Positions 6,926-14,711 of a stretch of DNA of 64,000 bases are shown here, one piece after another (within the stretch, counting starts at the first letter, position 1; every line of letters starts with the position of its first letter). The stretch covers positions 2,604,001-2,668,000 of the forward strand of contig NZ_PDJE01000001.1 of assembly GCF_002563955.1 (NCBI RefSeq). Direction: 5' to 3'. The translations under genes and the position numbers were made by a program. The notes under the pieces were generated by a model. The model did no database searches. It saw only the letters and a list, made by a program, of their open reading frames with translations, and was not told the DNA's origin. This DNA comes from Paramicrobacterium agarici (lineage in GTDB: Bacteria > Actinomycetota > Actinomycetes > Actinomycetales > Microbacteriaceae).

Positions 6926-8838
6926 GCGCGGCGTGCGGCTGCGAGCACGACGAGCTCGAGACCACCATCAGCGAAGAGGCTGAGGAGGCGGAACACCCCT
7001 GGTGGCGGGACCGCGGGATCATGGTCCCGGTCTTCTCCGGCATCGCCTTCCTCACTGGCCTGGTCCTGGAGTGGTCTGGGATGGAGATCCCGGCCTTGGT
7101 GTTGTTCTGGATCGGCCTGCTGCTGGGTGCATCGACGTTCACCCCGGGCGCGATTCGGAAGCTGTTCAAGGGCAAGCTCGGCATCGGGCTGCTGATGACG
7201 ATCAGCGCGGTCGGTGCGGTGATCCTCGGCTATGTCGAGGAGGCCGCAGCGCTGGCGTTCCTGTACTCGATCGCCGAGGCACTGGAAGACAAAGCCATGG
7301 ACCGCGCCCGCGGCGGGCTCCGGGCGCTGCTCAAGCTCGTCCCGGAGACCGCGACCGTCCGCCGCGACGGTACCTCGGTTGAGGTCCCGGCGAAGGATCT
7401 CCAAGTGGGGCAGCTGATGCTGGTGCGGCCGGGCGAGCGGATCGCGACCGACGGCATCGTCCGCACGGGGCGCTCCAGCCTGGACACCTCCGCGATCACC
7501 GGGGAGTCGATCCCGGTCGAGGTCGAGCCCGGCGACACGGTCTCAGCCGGTGCGATCAACACCGCTGGGGCGCTGGAGGTCGAGACGACCGCGGCCGGCA
7601 CCGACAACTCGCTGACCACGATCGTCGACCTGGTGGAGAAGGCTCAGGCCGAGAAGGGCGACCGCGCCCGTCTCGCCGACCGCATCGCCCGCCCCCTCGT
7701 CCCGGGCGTGCTGATCCTCGCCGCCCTGGTCGCGATCATCGGGTCGCTGTTCGGCGACCCGGAGCCGTGGATCGCCCGCGCTCTCGTGGTGCTGGTGGCG
7801 GCGTCGCCGTGCGCGTTGGCGATCTCGGTCCCGCTGACTGTGGTGGCCGCGATCGGCTCGGCGAGCAAGTTCGGCGTGATCATCAAGTCGGGTGCCGCGT
7901 TCGAGCGGTTCGGCGTGATCCGTCACGTCGCCGTCGACAAGACCGGCACCCTCACCCGCAACGAGCCCGCCGTCGCCGCCGTCCTCACCGTAGACGGTGT
8001 GAGCGAGGCGGAGGCGCTGGCGTGGGCGGCCGCGTTGGAGCAGCACAGCACCCACCCGCTCGCGGCCGCGATCACCGCCGCTGTGCCGGATGCCCCTGCG
8101 GCGGAGGGCGTGACCGAGCAGGCCGGTCACGGCATCGAGGGCGAGCTCGACGGCGCGCGGATCACGGTCGGCAGTCCCCGCTGGCTGCACGCCGGGACGC
8201 TCGGCGACCGGGTCGCGGGGCTGGAGGAGCAAGGCATGACGGTCGTGATCGTCCACCGCGACGGCGTCCCGGTCGCCGCGATCGGCGTCCGCGACGAGCT
8301 GCGACCGGAGGTCCCCGAGGTCGTGCGCACCCTCGCGACCCAGGGCATCGGGGTGACCATGCTCACCGGCGACAACGCCCGCACCGCCCGCGCCCTCGCT
8401 GCGCAAGCAGGGATCGATGACGTCCGCGCCGAGCTGCGCCCCGAAGACAAGGCCGCCGCGATCGCAGAGTTCGGTGCGAAGGGGCCGGTCGCGATGATCG
8501 GCGACGGCATCAACGACGCCCCTGCGCTGGCCGCCGCGGACATCGGTATCGCGATGGGCGCGACGGGCTCCGACGCCGCGATCGAGTCGGCCGACGTGGC
8601 CTTCACCGGTCACGACCTGCGGCTTCTCCCGCGCGCGTTCGACCACGCCCGTCGGGGGCGGCACATCATCAACCAGAACATCATCCTGTCGCTGCTGATC
8701 ATCACCGCGCTGCTCCCGCTGGCCCTGTTCGGCGTCCTGGGCCTCGCCGCCGTGGTCCTGGTGCACGAGATCGCCGAGGTCGTCGTCATCCTCAACGGAC
8801 TGCGCGCCGCCCGGACTCGGAAGGAGCCGACCGCATGA
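6922..8838 (+). CDS. P1B-type heavy-metal exporting ATPase (CtpG/CadA-like)
   Basis: 638 residues from GTG 6922 (GTGA overlap with cmtR). The short N-terminus has a CGCEHDE cluster instead of a full heavy-metal domain. Actuator TGES at about 193, membrane metal motif SPC at 295-297, phosphorylation site DKTGTLT from Asp339, HP locus HSTHPLA near 373-379, MLTGDN, and hinge GDGINDAP from 527. The last membrane helix reads HEIAEVVVILNGLR. SPC rather than CPC points to the P1B-4-like group, which includes mycobacterial CtpG and moves Co/Zn/Cd. With CmtR upstream, Cd(II)/Pb(II) efflux across the plasma membrane is the likely job. A small thioredoxin-fold gene follows with ATGA overlap. All catalytic residues are present. 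Confidence 0.9.
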   Translation: MSAACGCEHDELETTISEEAEEAEHPWWRDRGIMVPVFSGIAFLTGLVLEWSGMEIPALVLFWIGLLLGASTFTPGAIRKLFKGKLGIGLLMTISAVGAVILGYVEEAAALAFLYSIAEALEDKAMDRARGGLRALLKLVPETATVRRDGTSVEVPAKDLQVGQLMLVRPGERIATDGIVRTGRSSLDTSAITGESIPVEVEPGDTVSAGAINTAGALEVETTAAGTDNSLTTIVDLVEKAQAEKGDRARLADRIARPLVPGVLILAALVAIIGSLFGDPEPWIARALVVLVAASPCALAISVPLTVVAAIGSASKFGVIIKSGAAFERFGVIRHVAVDKTGTLTRNEPAVAAVLTVDGVSEAEALAWAAALEQHSTHPLAAAITAAVPDAPAAEGVTEQAGHGIEGELDGARITVGSPRWLHAGTLGDRVAGLEEQGMTVVIVHRDGVPVAAIGVRDELRPEVPEVVRTLATQGIGVTMLTGDNARTARALAAQAGIDDVRAELRPEDKAAAIAEFGAKGPVAMIGDGINDAPALAAADIGIAMGATGSDAAIESADVAFTGHDLRLLPRAFDHARRGRHIINQNIILSLLIITALLPLALFGVLGLAAVVLVHEIAEVVVILNGLRAARTRKEPTA

Positions 8839-9143
8839 AGGTCGAACTGCTGCACATCGTCGACTGCCCGAACACGGCAATCGCCGAAGCCAACGCACGC
8901 GCGGCGCTGGATGCTCTCGGGCTCGGGGCCGTTCCTGTCGAGCTGGTGACGATCCGAACCGAGGCCGAGGCGGCGAGCACCCAGTTCGGAGGCTCGCCCA
9001 CGATCCTCCTCGACGACGTCGACCTGTTCCCGACGGCCCCGGTTCGCTCGCTGGCGTGCCGGGTCTACGCGACGGAAAGCGGGTACGCCGGAGCGCCCAC
9101 GCAGGAGCAGATCGAAGCAGCGATGCGAGGCGCATCCCGGTAG
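8835..9143 (+). CDS. Small thioredoxin-fold protein linked to the metal pump
   Basis: 102 residues, start overlapping the pump stop (ATGA). It begins KVELLHIVDCPNT, like thioredoxin-fold proteins with a single Cys-Pro at the first strand-helix turn, and has the cis-Pro region GGSPTILLDDVDLF and a later CRVY cysteine. Similar small proteins occur in actinobacterial mercury and cadmium clusters, sometimes annotated as alkylmercury-lyase-related; no MerB catalytic pattern is visible here. It may pass metal or reduce thiols for the pump or sensor, which is inference. It is the last gene of the cmtR operon, followed by a convergent arsC. Confidence 0.65.
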   Translation: MKVELLHIVDCPNTAIAEANARAALDALGLGAVPVELVTIRTEAEAASTQFGGSPTILLDDVDLFPTAPVRSLACRVYATESGYAGAPTQEQIEAAMRGASR

Positions 9144-9278
9144 AGCGAGAACGACCGGTGACGCGATCACTGGGTCACACCTCACGGCACAACGGTGTTC
9201 GCCGTAAAGTTCGCGGACCCGGAAACACACCGGAGGGGTAGGGCCATTGGCCTCTGCCCCTCCGCTGCTCACAGCTCC

Positions 9279-9683
9279 TCAGACGAGCAGTTCGGCGAGG
9301 AGGGTCTCGACGCGGGCCTTGATGTCGTCGCGAATCGGGCGCACCGCATCGATGCCCTGCCCCGCCGGGTCGTCGAGCTTCCAGTCCTCGTACCGCTTGC
9401 CCGGGAAGAACGGGCAAGCGTCGCCGCAACCCATCGTGATCACCACGTCGGAGGCCTGCACGGCCTCGGTGGTGAGCACCTTGGGCTGTTCGGCGGTGAT
9501 GTCGATGCCCTCCTCGCGCATCGCCTCGACGGCGACCGGGTTGATCTGGTCGGCGGGCATGGACCCGGCGGAGCGGACCTCGACGCGGTCGCCCGCCAAC
9601 TCGCGGAGATAGCCGGCGGCCATCTGGGAACGGCCGGCGTTGTGGACGCAGACGAAGAGGACGGAAGGCTTCTGGTCGGTCAT
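9279..9683 (-). CDS. arsC: Arsenate reductase, low-molecular-weight phosphatase fold
   Basis: 134 residues from ATG 9683. The P-loop CVHNAGRS (C-x5-R-S) near residue 12 carries the nucleophilic cysteine. TMGCGDACPFFPGKRYEDWKLDDP supplies further cysteines and the catalytic Asp region. It reduces As(V) to As(III) for export by Acr3. The CGDACP arrangement is shared with actinobacterial enzymes; whether resolution uses thioredoxin or mycothiol cannot be read from sequence, but trxA and trxB in the same operon favour thioredoxin. Last gene of trxB-trxA-acr3-arsRC-arsC, 15 bases after the fusion gene. It duplicates the reductase domain of that fusion. Confidence 0.92.
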   Translation of the reverse strand: MTDQKPSVLFVCVHNAGRSQMAAGYLRELAGDRVEVRSAGSMPADQINPVAVEAMREEGIDITAEQPKVLTTEAVQASDVVITMGCGDACPFFPGKRYEDWKLDDPAGQGIDAVRPIRDDIKARVETLLAELLV

Positions 9684-9698
9684 GGTCGTTCGCTTCTT

Positions 9699-10703
9699 TC
9701 AGTCGGTGAGGGTGGCGAGGAGGCCGCGGACGCGGCCCTCGATGTCCTGGCGGATCGCTTCGACGCCCTCGGGCGAGGCCAGCGCAGGATCGCCCACGGC
9801 CCAGTCCTCATAGCGGACGCCGGGGATGATCGGGCAGACGTCGCCGCAGCCCATCGTGACCACCACGTCTGCGGCGCGCACCGCGTCGTCGGTGAGCGGC
9901 TTCGGGAACGCCGTCTCGGCCTCCTGCGCGCCCTCGATCTCGGTGAGCAGCGAGCGCACGTGCGGGTGCACGTCCGACGCCGGGGCGGATCCTGCGGAGC
10001 GTGCGACCACGCGGCCGCCGGCGAGCTGGTCGACGATCGCGGCGGCGAGCTGGGAGCGGCCCGCGTTCTGCACGCACACGAACAGCACCTGCGGCACCCC
10101 GGCCGTCCGGTCCCGGGTCAGGTCTGCGAGGCGCTGCCGGGCGAACCTTTCGGTCAGCGGGATCATGTGCGCTGTCAGCTTCGCGGACCGCACCAGGCCG
10201 GCGTAGGACTCGCGCACAATCGCGATCACGAGGTCCCGGTTCAGCCCGGTCAGCTCGTCCGCGAGCTCCTCCGCGAGCCTGGTGACTCGGGCGTCCATCT
10301 GCTGCAGGGCCGCGGCCCGTGCCGCGGCGTCTTCGGGGTCGTCGGTGACGGCCGCGGCGGGAGCGAACGCGTCGAGGAGGGCTGCGACGGCGCGCTGTTT
10401 GCCCGGGGCGATGCGGTAGTAGACCCAGGTGCCGCGGCGCTCGGACAGCAGCATCCCGGTCTCCTTCAACACCTTCAGGTGGTGCGAAACGGTCGGCTGT
10501 GACACCTCGGCGAGGTCGGCGAGGTCGCACACGCAGGACTCGCCGCGCGGGTCGGTCGCGATCGCGGAGAGCATCCGCAGCCGCAGCGGGTCAGCGAGTG
10601 CTTTCAGTGCCCCGGCCACGGTCGTGGCGGCCTCGGTGCCGATTGCGTGCGCCGTGGACGGTGCGCACGTGTCGGCGTCAGAGATGACGGTCGTGTCGGT
10701 CAT
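9699..10703 (-). CDS. ArsR-ArsC fusion: repressor domain joined to arsenate reductase
   Basis: 334 residues, start overlapping the acr3 stop (ATGA). Residues about 25-110 are a full ArsR winged helix (ALADPLRLRMLSAI, sensor CVCDL, VSQPTVSHHLKVLKETG, wing ERRGTWVYYRI). Residues about 120-200 form a helical linker (LTGLNRDLVIAIVRESYAGL) resembling the three-helix domain found before some actinobacterial reductases. Residues about 207-334 are an ArsC domain with P-loop CVQNAGRS and TMGCGDVCPIIPGVRYEDW. Both active and sensor cysteines are present, so a single polypeptide may sense As(III) and make it. Fused ArsR/ArsC proteins are known elsewhere. The element also carries stand-alone arsR and arsC, so this is a second set. 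Confidence 0.88.
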   Translation of the reverse strand: MTDTTVISDADTCAPSTAHAIGTEAATTVAGALKALADPLRLRMLSAIATDPRGESCVCDLADLAEVSQPTVSHHLKVLKETGMLLSERRGTWVYYRIAPGKQRAVAALLDAFAPAAAVTDDPEDAAARAAALQQMDARVTRLAEELADELTGLNRDLVIAIVRESYAGLVRSAKLTAHMIPLTERFARQRLADLTRDRTAGVPQVLFVCVQNAGRSQLAAAIVDQLAGGRVVARSAGSAPASDVHPHVRSLLTEIEGAQEAETAFPKPLTDDAVRAADVVVTMGCGDVCPIIPGVRYEDWAVGDPALASPEGVEAIRQDIEGRVRGLLATLTD

Positions 10704-11788
10704 GACGTCCTCGATTCGGTGGCGTAGGGGTCGGTGTGGAACCAGGTCTTCGCGGCCCAGAGTGAGACGTAGACCAGGCCCACGAGCACGGGCACTTCGA
10801 TGAGCGGGCCCACGACCCCGGCCAAGGCCTGGCCGGATGCCGCGCCGAAGGTGCCGATCGCGACCGCGATGGCGAGCTCGAAGTTATTGCCCGCGGCGGT
10901 GAACGCGAGCGTCGTGGAGCGCGCGTAGCCCAGGCGGAGTGCCTTGCCCAGCAGGATGCCGGCGAACCACATCAGCGCGAAGTAGACCAGCAGCGGCAGC
11001 GCGATCCTGGCGACGTCCATCGGGTGGGAGGTGACCTGTTCGCCCTGCAGGGCGAACAGCAGCACGATCGTGAACAGCAGCCCGTAGAGCGCCCACGGCC
11101 CGATCCTCGGGAGGAACTTCTCCTCGTACCAGTCGCGCCCCTTGCGCTTCTCGCCGACGAAGCGGGACGCGAATCCGGCCGCCAACGGGATGCCGAGGAA
11201 GACGAGGACGTTGAGTGCGATCTGCCAGACGGAGACCTCCAGGCCCTGCGCGTCCAGTCCGAGCCATCCGGGCAGCACGGTCAGGTAGAACCAGCCCAGC
11301 ACCGAGAACATCACGACCTGGAAGACCGAGTTGATCGCGACCAGCACCGCGGTCGCCTCGCGGTCGCCGCACGCGAGGTCGTTCCAGATCACCACCATCG
11401 CGATGCAGCGGGCGAGCCCGACGATGATCAGCCCGGTCCGGTACTCGGGCAGGTCCGGCAGGAAGATCCACGCGAGCGCGAACATGACCGCGGGCCCCAC
11501 GAGCCAGTTCAGCACGAGCGAGGAGACGAGGAGCTTCTTGTCGCCCGTGACGGCGGCGACCTTGTCGTAGCGGACCTTCGCGAGCACCGGGTACATCATC
11601 ACCAGCAGGCCCAGCCCGATCGGGATCGAGATCCCGCCGACCTCCATCGCGGACAGCGCGTCCGAGAGCGCGGGCACGAAACGGCCGAGCAGGAGGCCTG
11701 CGACCATCGCGAGGCCGATCCACAGCGGCAGCCACTTGTCGAGGGTGGACAGCCGTTTCGGGGCGGTGCGGGTCAGGGAGTCGGTCAT
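10700..11788 (-). CDS. acr3: Acr3-type arsenite efflux permease
   Basis: 362 residues from ATG 11788, which overlaps the trxA stop by 4 nt; the open frame upstream of it is antisense shadow of trxA. About ten membrane segments of the bile/arsenite/riboflavin transporter superfamily. The conserved region GLARCIAMVVIWNDLACGD holds the cysteine essential in Acr3 proteins, and the later segment STTLAFTAAGNNFELAIAVAIG is diagnostic. It extrudes arsenite using the proton motive force. Directly coupled to the ArsR-ArsC fusion downstream. Confidence 0.93.
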   Translation of the reverse strand: MTDSLTRTAPKRLSTLDKWLPLWIGLAMVAGLLLGRFVPALSDALSAMEVGGISIPIGLGLLVMMYPVLAKVRYDKVAAVTGDKKLLVSSLVLNWLVGPAVMFALAWIFLPDLPEYRTGLIIVGLARCIAMVVIWNDLACGDREATAVLVAINSVFQVVMFSVLGWFYLTVLPGWLGLDAQGLEVSVWQIALNVLVFLGIPLAAGFASRFVGEKRKGRDWYEEKFLPRIGPWALYGLLFTIVLLFALQGEQVTSHPMDVARIALPLLVYFALMWFAGILLGKALRLGYARSTTLAFTAAGNNFELAIAVAIGTFGAASGQALAGVVGPLIEVPVLVGLVYVSLWAAKTWFHTDPYATESRTS

Positions 11789-12111
11789 GCGAGCAGCTCT
11801 TCGATCTTCGCGACGTAGACGGGCTTCGGATGCGCGCCGATCAGCACGTCCACGCGCTCCCCGTCCCGGTAGAACCCGAGGGTGGGGATCGAGGTCACGC
11901 CGGCCGCGGTCACGGTCTCGGGGTTCTGGTCGGCGTCGACCTTCACGATCTTCACCCGGCCCGCGTAGTCGCTGGCGAGCTGGTCCAGGATCGGGGCGAT
12001 CGCCTTGCACGGGCCGCACCAGGTCGCCCAGATGTCGACCACGACGGGTAGCTCGGACTCGATCACCTCAGCCCGGAAAGTAGCGTCGGTGACGGGAGTG
12101 ACGATGCTCAT
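11785..12111 (-). CDS. trxA: Thioredoxin within the ars operon
   Basis: 108 residues with the canonical active site WATWCGPCK near residue 31 and the cis-Pro segment [12 protein letters not shown]. Length and motif are normal for a cytosolic thioredoxin. The start overlaps the trxB stop and the stop overlaps the acr3 start, each by 4 nt. It presumably recycles the arsenate reductases encoded downstream. This is an element-borne copy, likely additional to a chromosomal one, which is not in the window. Confidence 0.92.
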   Translation of the reverse strand: MSIVTPVTDATFRAEVIESELPVVVDIWATWCGPCKAIAPILDQLASDYAGRVKIVKVDADQNPETVTAAGVTSIPTLGFYRDGERVDVLIGAHPKPVYVAKIEELLA

Positions 12112-13082
12112 GCGGAGACCTCCAAAGCAAGCTCAGGAACGGTGGTGGGTTCGAGGTTCGACAGGTAGTGCTGGGCGTCCTGCGCGGCCGCGCAGCCGGT
12201 GCCCGCGGCGGTGATCGCCTGCCGGTACGTGTGATCGACGAGATCCCCGGCCGCGAACACCCCGGGCAGGTTCGTCCGCGTCGACGGGTGCGCGACCCGC
12301 ACATACCCGTCCGCGTCGGTGTCGACCTGCCCGGTCACGAGCTCGGAACGCGGGTCGTGCCCGATCGCGACGAACACCCCCGTCGCGTCGAGCGTGCGCT
12401 CGGCCCCGGTGACGGTGTCGCGCAGCGTGAGCCCGGTGACCTGCTCATCGCCGAGGATCGCAGCGACCTCACTGTTCCAGGCGACCTCGATCTTCGGGTC
12501 CTCCAGCACGCGCTGCGCCATGATCCTCGACGCGCGGAACTCGTCCCGGCGGTGCACGACGGTCACCTTCGACGCGAACCGGGTGAGAAACAGGGCCTCC
12601 TCCATCGCGGAGTCCCCGCCGCCGACCACGACGATCTCCTGCTCGCGGAAGAAGAACCCGTCGCACGTCGCGCACCAGGACACTCCGTGCCCCGACAGCC
12701 GCTCTTCTTCGGAGAGGCCGAGCTTGCGGTACGCGGAACCCATCGTGAGGACCACCGCCCGCGCCCGGTACGTCGCCCCGGCACCGGTCTCGATGGTCTT
12801 CACGTCGCCGTCGAGCTCGAGGCGGATCGCGTCGTCGTAGACGATCCGAGCGCCGAATCGCTCGGCCTGCGCCCGCATCGACTCCATCAGCTCCGGTCCC
12901 TGCACGCCATCGACGAAGCCCGGGAAGTTCTCCACCTCTGTCGTCGTCATCAACGCACCGCCCGCGGTCACCGAGCCCGCGATCACGACCGGCGCGAGAC
13001 CCGCACGCGCCGCGTAGACCGCCGCCGTGTATCCGGCGGGACCGGACCCGACGATGACCAGTTCGACTTCTTGATTCGACAT
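12108..13082 (-). CDS. trxB: Thioredoxin reductase within the ars operon
   Basis: 324 residues. FAD-binding motif [11 protein letters not shown] at the N-terminus, redox pair CATC in [11 protein letters not shown] near residue 140, NADPH motif [13 protein letters not shown], and the C-terminal FAD motif [24 protein letters not shown]. First gene of the five-gene ars operon, with the ArsR-type operator 13091-13106 only nine bases before its ATG, so the leader is very short and no clear Shine-Dalgarno is seen. It reduces thioredoxin with NADPH, giving the element its own electron chain for arsenate reduction. Confidence 0.93.
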   Translation of the reverse strand: MSNQEVELVIVGSGPAGYTAAVYAARAGLAPVVIAGSVTAGGALMTTTEVENFPGFVDGVQGPELMESMRAQAERFGARIVYDDAIRLELDGDVKTIETGAGATYRARAVVLTMGSAYRKLGLSEEERLSGHGVSWCATCDGFFFREQEIVVVGGGDSAMEEALFLTRFASKVTVVHRRDEFRASRIMAQRVLEDPKIEVAWNSEVAAILGDEQVTGLTLRDTVTGAERTLDATGVFVAIGHDPRSELVTGQVDTDADGYVRVAHPSTRTNLPGVFAAGDLVDHTYRQAITAAGTGCAAAQDAQHYLSNLEPTTVPELALEVSA

Positions 13083-13090
13083 GCTTCTAT

Positions 13091-13106
13091 ATTGACATCT
13101 ATCGAA
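13091..13106. promoter_or_regulatory. ArsR-type operator before the trxB-trxA-acr3-arsRC-arsC operon
   Basis: ATTGACATCTATCGAA differs from the 5125-5140 operator at only two positions. It lies immediately upstream of the trxB start. This places the main arsenite-export operon under the same repressor as arsR and the flavoprotein gene, or under the ArsR domain of the fusion protein, or both. Confidence 0.65.
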
Positions 13107-13232
13107 TCAATCCGCGAGTTCGCGATGGCTTTGTCACCGGATGTTCACCTACCGTGCTCAGGCATGGCCGCCAACACCCTTCGCGCGTGAACCTCCGCAT
13201 CATCGACGAAAAAGGCGCGAAAAGTGCACTCT

Positions 13233-13706
13233 TCAACAATCGGACCTACCAGTATCGGGGATCACGACGTGAAGTCGAGAGCCGTCTGCAAGCGACGCAT
13301 CGACGAACGGTGAGCTCACATCGACGCGTCTCCCCGTCGCCTGCAGCATCCGTTCAACCAAGTCTCGAACGAGCGTCTCGGTGAGCACGACGTCGGTGAG
13401 CTCTGGATCGCCGCCGCGGGCGATGAACACGCGCGAGGGGCTGTTGATCCAGATCTCCTCGATTTCGGGATCGTCGAGAAACGCCTGCAGCGGCCCGAGG
13501 CCCGTGAGCGATGCGATGATCTGGCGGGCTGCCGCTCGTTCGTCTGCGATCAGCTGCCCCGCTCCCGCGAGCGCTCGCTCTGAATAGCGCTGCAGCTCTT
13601 CGGACACGTATCGCTCGGTGAGCTCGGCATGATGCGAGAGGTCTGTACCATCGCGCCTCACCCGCTCACGGACGGCTTCCGCGATGATGTCCACTGCGGT
13701 CGTCAT
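13233..13706 (-). pseudogene. cpaF: CpaF/TadA secretion ATPase, N-terminal half (split by inserted element)
   Basis: Start ATG 13706 (MTTAVDIIAEAVRERV). The N-terminal CpaF domain reads through ITSLTGLGPLQ-type sequence (IIASLTGLGPLQAFLDDPEI), EEIWINSPSRVFIARGG, and SPFVDASLADGSRLHVVIPD, a segment conserved just before the catalytic half. After Asp (codon ending at 13254) the frame enters the element and stops six codons later (TGRSDC then stop). The remainder is at 401-1192. No other frameshift or stop is seen, so the break is solely the insertion. This would be the first gene of a tad operon running left; tRNA-Leu lies just to its right on the other strand. Confidence 0.88.
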
Positions 13707-13838
13707 GGGGACATCCTGCCGAAATCGCGTGTTCGTCGTGAAAGTTATCCACATTTCGCCAAGCCATCGCGCTCCACGGCATCGGTGAGGCAATCTCACA
13801 GTCTGTGCTCATCAGAAAATCAATAAACTAGAAGTTCC

Positions 13839-13920
13839 GCGGGAGTGGTGAAATTGGCAGACACGCAGGATTTAGGTTCCTGTGCTTTCGAGCGTGTGGG
13901 TTCAAGTCCCACCTTCCGCA
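13839..13920 (+). tRNA. tRNA-Leu (anticodon TAG)
   Basis: 82-nt class II tRNA. Acceptor arms GCGGGAG and CTTCCGC pair with one G-U. The D-arm region contains TGGTGAAATTGGCAGACACG, typical of leucine tRNAs. The anticodon loop centre is TTTAGGT with TAG. A variable arm follows, then the T-arm GTGGGTTCAAGTCCCAC. Discriminator A; CCA is not encoded. The element did not use this tRNA as its attachment site: its right end is about 590 bases away. Confidence 0.95.
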
Positions 13921-13965
13921 CTCGGGCAACACCACATCCATTCGTCATTGTTGGGAGACCGCCTG

Positions 13966-14700
13966 ATGTTGAACGCCAGTCTGATCCCCTGGCTCGACCC
14001 CGAGGTGATCATCACGGCCGCCGGGCCGTGGGCGGTTCTCGTCGTCTGTCTCATCGTCTTCGCTGAGACGGGTCTTCTCGTCGGATTCCTGCTTCCCGGC
14101 GACACCCTGCTGATCATGGCGGGCCTGCTGTCGTTCAGTCCTGGGCTCGGGTTTGACGTGTGGTGGGTCGCTCTCTTCATCGGAGCGGCCGCGTTTATCG
14201 GCGGGGAGGTCGGCTACCTGATCGGACATCGCGGGGGTCCGCGAGTGTTCGAGCGAAAAGAGTCCGGCCTCTTCAGCGTCGAGAACGTCAGACGAACCAA
14301 CGCGTTCTTCGAGAGGTTCGGACCTATTGCGGTCGTCGTCGCACGGTTCGTGCCGGTGATTCGAACGTTCGCACCGGTTGCTGCGGGTGTAGCGCACATG
14401 AACTACCGCAGGTACAGTCTCTACAACTTCGTCGGCGCCATGCTCTGGGGAGTCGGCCTCGTCTTCGCCGGCTACTTTCTAGGGTATGTTCCCCCGATCG
14501 CTAACTTCGTGCGCGACTACATCGACCTGATTCTCGTTGCTGCCGTGGCGCTGACCGTCATCCCGACGGTCTGGCATTACCTTGCCGCGCGTCGCAAAGC
14601 GCGTGAATCTGTCGCGGACGGCGAAACAGCGCGTACGGATGCTGAGGGTGCGGCCGAGCTTCGACTGGACTCGTCGGTCTTCGGCAAGCGTCGCCGATGA
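13966..14700 (+). CDS. DedA-family membrane protein
   Basis: 244 residues from ATG 13966 with GGGAG about nine bases upstream. DedA/SNARE-associated pattern: E-x-G motif VFAETGLLVGFLLPGD, the conserved GxxxG-rich segment FIGGEVGYLIGHRGG, and the arginine motif VARFVPVIRTFAPVAAGV. Four to five membrane segments. DedA proteins are undecaprenyl-phosphate or phospholipid flippases in several bacteria, so a role in lipid-carrier recycling is plausible. Stands alone downstream of tRNA-Leu and convergent with the CDF exporter. Confidence 0.9.
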   Translation: MLNASLIPWLDPEVIITAAGPWAVLVVCLIVFAETGLLVGFLLPGDTLLIMAGLLSFSPGLGFDVWWVALFIGAAAFIGGEVGYLIGHRGGPRVFERKESGLFSVENVRRTNAFFERFGPIAVVVARFVPVIRTFAPVAAGVAHMNYRRYSLYNFVGAMLWGVGLVFAGYFLGYVPPIANFVRDYIDLILVAAVALTVIPTVWHYLAARRKARESVADGETARTDAEGAAELRLDSSVFGKRRR

Positions 14701-14711
14701 GACAGCCGCCC

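Larger units (their letters stand above)
1181..13253. mobile_element. Arsenic/metal resistance element inserted in cpaF, mobilised by a tyrosine recombinase
   Basis: About 12.07 kb separates two halves of one cpaF gene. Chromosomal coding resumes at about 1180 on the left (valine codon of VTRR) and at about 13254 on the right (Asp codon of VVIPD), so the ends are fixed to within a few bases. I see no long terminal inverted repeat and no long target duplication, which suits site-specific tyrosine-recombinase integration rather than DDE transposition. The cargo is a three-gene recombination module at the left end, then arsR, an arsO-like gene, cmtR, a P1B ATPase gene, a thioredoxin-fold gene, and arsC, arsR-arsC, acr3, trxA, trxB. 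The layout recalls Tn554-family elements (recombinase cluster at one end, no duplicated target, chromosomal gene as attachment site), but the gene set differs, so membership is inference. The last 150 bases on the right (13107-13253) hold no gene that I see. Confidence 0.85.

Noticed and set aside
9144..9278. Terminator between the convergent cadmium and arsenic operons
   Set aside because: I looked for a stem followed by T-run in either direction and found none strong enough to report.
7543..10502. Long antisense frames over the P-type ATPase (7543-9135) and over the arsC/fusion genes (9195-10502)
   Set aside because: No domain resemblance; the opposite strands encode full-length known families.
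13839..13920. tRNA-Leu as the island attachment site
   Set aside because: The element ends about 590 bases to the left, inside cpaF, and no partial tRNA copy is seen at the other end.
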